A stretch of 64,000 bases of DNA, from the NCBI RefSeq assembly GCF_900460215.1, contig NZ_UHIA01000004.1, forward strand, positions 1,620,001-1,684,000. Reading direction: 5' to 3'. Below are positions 61,347 to 64,000 of the stretch, piece after piece. Positions within the stretch are counted from its first letter, which is position 1, and each line of letters starts with the position of its first letter. Origin of the DNA: Suttonella indologenes (GTDB lineage: Bacteria; Pseudomonadota; Gammaproteobacteria; Cardiobacteriales; Cardiobacteriaceae). A program made the translations under genes and the position numbers. The notes under the pieces were generated by a model. It saw only the letters and a list, made by a program, of their open reading frames with translations. It had not been told where the DNA came from and searched no databases.

Positions 61347-61376
61347 TATAGTCAATTCATGACAGAATTGACTATA
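61347..61376. repeat. Fused family-D ends (30-base palindrome)
   Basis: TATAGTCAATTC, six bases, GAATTGACTATA: the two outer ends of family D joined with the interior gone. It lies 44 bases past the cmr6 stop. Confidence 0.6.
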
Positions 61377-61419
61377 AAACTACGATATTCTTTTGGATAT
61401 GACTATAAAATCTGTTTTA

Positions 61420-62538
61420 TCACAAGGAAATGGATTCCAAAATATTTTTCAATCTTCCTTCCGGTTTTCCTTTCTTTTTAATCCAGTCATGCTGAGCAAA
61501 TTTCTCTCTTAATTGTTGAGGAGAGAAAAATTTAATCAAATCGGCTTTTTCTTCCGTTTTTACAGTCTCATCTTCAAATATGGCGTTCAGATCTTTCAAT
61601 AGCTCTTCAAATAGTTTCTGCCCTTTATCATCATTTGACTGGAATTTTTCGCCGCTTCCTAATTTTTCGCACCATTTTGCTTTTAAAGCTTCGGCTTTTG
61701 GCAGATTTGCCAATTTTGCTTCTTTAGCTTGCTGTTCTTTTTCAGCTGCTAACTGTTCTTTCTTTTCTTTGATGCTGCGCATTTGCTGTTCATCGCATTC
61801 AAAATAGCCATAGCCTGAAGCTGTTTTGCTGCCCATGCCTTGATTTTGCAACATTTGAAAGAGCAAATTATTGGCAAAATTCGCCCAAGCTTCGCCATCT
61901 TCGCCGCATTCCACCACAAAATAGAAACTGCCTTGACAGGCAATTTGCTGATTGGGAATAGGACTTTCCATTTCATCGGCAACAGCTTGCTTGCCATTGT
62001 AATAATCTTGGTGGTGCGTGGTAACGATTTCGCCGACAAATGGCTTGCCGCTATTGGGAATCCACCAGGCATCATGCCAAATCAATGCGCCTGCATTGTC
62101 TTCATCGCCAAACAGTACCTGACGGATGTTTTCAGGCAAACCAATACGTTCGGCAAATGCCGCCACCGCCCCCTTTACGCTGGAACCTGCCAACATCGGC
62201 ATGCCGTAAGTATGGTGCGTAGTCAAGCCCGTTTCCAAAGCGGTCGCGCTGCTCAATCCCGTGTACAGTCTGCCGTTGATTTTGGCGGCGGTAAAGGCAA
62301 AACGTTTTTCGTCTTGGCTGTGTGTCAACCAGCGTTCATAGGCTAACTCATATAATTTGCTGGCTGAAATTTTGCTGACACGTTCAATCAAATTTTGTTT
62401 GCATTCTTTGCTTTCGCCGGAATCCCACACACTTAAACCGCGCTGCATCAACAATCCTGCATGTGCGCTTTTCAGGCTGCCTGAAAGCCGACCCTGCGGC
62501 GCAATTAAATCGCGCAAATGATTTCGCATTAAGTTCAT
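61420..62538 (-). CDS. cmr6: Type III-B CRISPR RAMP protein Cmr6
   Basis: A 372-residue subunit of the Cmr effector that caps the backbone near the crRNA 3' end. The RAMP core shows HTYGMPMLAGSSVKGAVAAFAE (glycine-rich loop region) and a later GMGSKTASGYGYFEC, both typical of Cmr6. From about residue 255 there is an extra 115-residue charged, probably coiled-coil tail (KEKKEQLAAEKEQQAKEAK and on to KKKGKPEGRLKNIL). The start at MNLMRNHLRDL overlaps the cmr5 stop (ATGA); a 15-codon longer frame is unlikely. Confidence 0.9.
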   Translation of the reverse strand: MNLMRNHLRDLIAPQGRLSGSLKSAHAGLLMQRGLSVWDSGESKECKQNLIERVSKISASKLYELAYERWLTHSQDEKRFAFTAAKINGRLYTGLSSATALETGLTTHHTYGMPMLAGSSVKGAVAAFAERIGLPENIRQVLFGDEDNAGALIWHDAWWIPNSGKPFVGEIVTTHHQDYYNGKQAVADEMESPIPNQQIACQGSFYFVVECGEDGEAWANFANNLLFQMLQNQGMGSKTASGYGYFECDEQQMRSIKEKKEQLAAEKEQQAKEAKLANLPKAEALKAKWCEKLGSGEKFQSNDDKGQKLFEELLKDLNAIFEDETVKTEEKADLIKFFSPQQLREKFAQHDWIKKKGKPEGRLKNILESISL

Positions 62539-62894
62539 GATGTTTCCTTTTCTAGCAAAGCTTGGGTGTAGCGTTTCAACCATGAAGCCGCGTCCAATGC
62601 TTTGCGTGTGAGCAATTGGTATTCGCTGATATTGGCTTGCAGAATATGACTGTGCAGGGCTTGACCATCGTCTTTACCTGTTAATAATTCCGCCAAATGT
62701 GCCAATAATTGCGTGTGTTCATCTTTGCCTTTTGCCAGCAAAAATCCCACTGCTTGGCTTAATCCTGATTGCAAAATCATACTGGGGAAGGTCAATGCCA
62801 AGGTGCGGTACTTGGCTTCTAATTCACGTCTTTTTATACGTGCGACCAAAGGATAAGCTGCCTGCGCATATTTTTGGGAACGGATTTGACTCAT
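62535..62894 (-). CDS. cmr5: Type III-B CRISPR small subunit Cmr5
   Basis: A 119-residue all-helical protein, which lines the target-RNA channel in Cmr complexes. The pattern SQKYAQAAYPLV, FPSMILQSGLSQAVGFLLAKGK, then LTRKALDAASWLKRYTQALL fits the family. GGGGGAG precedes the ATG. It is coupled to cmr6 by a 4-base overlap and lies 9 bases after cmr4. Confidence 0.93.
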   Translation of the reverse strand: MSQIRSQKYAQAAYPLVARIKRRELEAKYRTLALTFPSMILQSGLSQAVGFLLAKGKDEHTQLLAHLAELLTGKDDGQALHSHILQANISEYQLLTRKALDAASWLKRYTQALLEKETS

Positions 62895-62903
62895 ATTCTC
62901 CCC

Positions 62904-63761
62904 CTATTTCATCAACAAACGGCACAAACCACGACCCACCGTGTGTTTACCGCCGATTTGAATGTTTAATGCTTTTTCAGGCAGCAGCGTATTCAATTCT
63001 TGGGCAGATTTTGGATTGTTTTTATCGCGTGATGCCCCAACGCCGAACACACCCCAAAGCACGGTTTCACAGGGTAAATTTTCTTCCGACCACAATGCGC
63101 CGTTTTGAACGATGCGTGTTTTTTGGTCAATTTTGATTCGCATACGGATTTCTGTGGCAGTATCTGCCAAAAAGGAAAACACATCATCAGGCAACACCAC
63201 AAAACGCTGCGTCAATTCTGCCTGCCAAGTCTCATCATCAGGATAAATAGCTTGGGCGATGGCTTGCGCCCATTCGCTAACAACAGCATTTTTTTGTGCG
63301 TCCATATCCAAATCTTCCAGCGCAATTTTATCGCCCAGCAACAGTAGGCTGTCTGAAATCACTTGGGCTTGCTTATCCAATTCAGGAATGGCAAATGATA
63401 AATTAGCATCACGCTGATAACGCTTTAAAATAAATGGACAAGTCGCATACGCCACCGTCCCCGCAAACGAACGCACAGGCAACAGCAATAATTGTGCATC
63501 GCCAAATGCCACCGCGCCTGCATGTGCAGGATCGTTATTCTCCGCACCAAATAAGATTTTCACATTTTCTTTGGATAAATGGTGTTCGCAATGTTCATTG
63601 CCGAACTCATCGCGCAATACGCCTTTAATCGCCGACCCTGGAACAATCGGCAAATTGCTTGCACGAGAACGCGCAATCGGTAAATCCACCGCGCCCACGC
63701 CTTGCCCTGTGCCAACGTGCAAAGCTGATAAAGTGTGTAAATGATATAAACGGTTTTCCAT
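62904..63761 (-). CDS. cmr4: Type III-B CRISPR backbone RAMP protein Cmr4
   Basis: A 285-residue backbone subunit that cuts target RNA at 6-base steps. The start YHLHTLSALHVGTGQGVGAVDLPI, ARSRASNLPIVPGSAIKGVLRDEF, ILFGAENNDPAHAGAVAFGDAQLLLLPVRS and the C-terminal IGGKHTVGRGLC are family signatures. The catalytic aspartate of Cmr4 lies in the first conserved block (here GAVDLPI). The gene starts 12 bases after the cmr3 stop. Confidence 0.95.
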   Translation of the reverse strand: MENRLYHLHTLSALHVGTGQGVGAVDLPIARSRASNLPIVPGSAIKGVLRDEFGNEHCEHHLSKENVKILFGAENNDPAHAGAVAFGDAQLLLLPVRSFAGTVAYATCPFILKRYQRDANLSFAIPELDKQAQVISDSLLLLGDKIALEDLDMDAQKNAVVSEWAQAIAQAIYPDDETWQAELTQRFVVLPDDVFSFLADTATEIRMRIKIDQKTRIVQNGALWSEENLPCETVLWGVFGVGASRDKNNPKSAQELNTLLPEKALNIQIGGKHTVGRGLCRLLMK

Positions 63762-63773
63762 AATTTTTTCCTT

Positions 63774-64000
63774 TTATTCAGGTAATTGCCAAGCAGAAAT
63801 AAGGCATAAACCAAAACCGTCCAAACGGTCTTGTTCATTTTGACAAAGAGATTGATAATTTAATACGGTAACATCTTTGGCATCAAGACATTGATTTTCT
63901 AAAATTTCCAGCCAATAGACCGAACCCGCCGCCACCGCTTTTCGCATGGCCTTGGGTTGATGTTTTGCCAAATCCCAACCCGATACAGGCTGCCAACGGT
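63774..64000 (-). CDS. cmr3: Type III-B CRISPR protein Cmr3, C-terminal part
   Basis: The last 75 codons of a gene that continues past the window. Residues RWQPVSGWDLAKHQPKAM, then RKAVAAGSVYWLEI and DGFGLCLISAW match the Cmr3 C-terminus (GWD...AVPAGSVY...GFGL). Cmr3 grips the crRNA 5' tag with Cmr4 and contacts Cmr2/Cas10, presumably encoded further upstream. Confidence 0.9.
   Translation of the reverse strand, partial: RWQPVSGWDLAKHQPKAMRKAVAAGSVYWLEILENQCLDAKDVTVLNYQSLCQNEQDRLDGFGLCLISAWQLPE

Overview
The window looks like the chromosome of a gammaproteobacterium of moderate GC, most plausibly a Cardiobacteriaceae member (Cardiobacterium/Suttonella-like). Supporting this are the mnmA-hflD pair, a ubiG-HAD phosphatase-SDR block followed by kdsD-lptC-lptA-lptB-rpoN, and short repeats whose core resembles the Correia elements of Neisseria, which shares the oral niche. 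The genus is an inference, not something the sequence proves.

Layout. 1-3268 (minus strand): a partial RTX calcium-binding protein with small AT-rich companion genes, next to a wrecked IS30 element. 4.3-8.5 kb: fabI, a lipoprotein, and an Lrp regulator divergent from leuA. 8.6-11.2 kb: an IS605-type element (tnpA/tnpB) that splits a methyltransferase gene. 11.3-14.1 kb: mnmA-hflD surrounded by miniature elements, some nested. 14.3-21.9 kb: a two-partner secretion pair, with a 1955-residue exoprotein and its outer-membrane transporter. 22.2-28.9 kb: hemJ, ubiG, mupP/gph, an SDR, kdsD, lptCAB and rpoN, linking quinone and haem synthesis to the LPS transport supply line. 29-34 kb: argE, a YfcC transporter, an inositol monophosphatase and a PiT phosphate transporter. 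34-38 kb: two small proteins, IS debris and groESL. 38-46 kb: a NicO-type metal exporter with two DUF1007 proteins, glpQ, cpdB, an e(P4)-type phosphatase and hemE. 46-52 kb: an iron/metal ABC importer with two paralogous binding proteins, a cupredoxin and an ATP-grasp enzyme. 52-55.7 kb: dapF-xerC, then broken genes and IS pieces. 55.9-57.5 kb: a GC-rich block with a DUF4198 protein. 58.4-59.8 kb: gor. 60.0-64.0 kb: a CRISPR array with the cmr6-cmr5-cmr4-cmr3 end of a type III-B locus.

The window is rich in small terminal-inverted-repeat elements. I distinguish four TA-inserting families: A (about 109 bp, Correia-like core, six copies), B (about 93 bp, six copies), C (423 bp, one copy) and D (about 104 bp, two copies plus a fused-end remnant). 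All start TATAG and end CTATA, and several insertions can be read exactly because removing the element with one TA restores an open frame. A fifth repeat (E, about 128 bp, hairpin-forming) is tandem at 43.7 kb and has a third copy at 5.3 kb. No transposase for these families is visible here.

How the genes work together: the kdsD-lpt operon makes and exports LPS. The importer operon appears built for metal or metal-chelate uptake plus periplasmic copper-protein chemistry. The Cmr genes and the array read in one direction, from cmr3 towards the array, with a promoter visible in the leader. No tRNA or rRNA genes were recognised.
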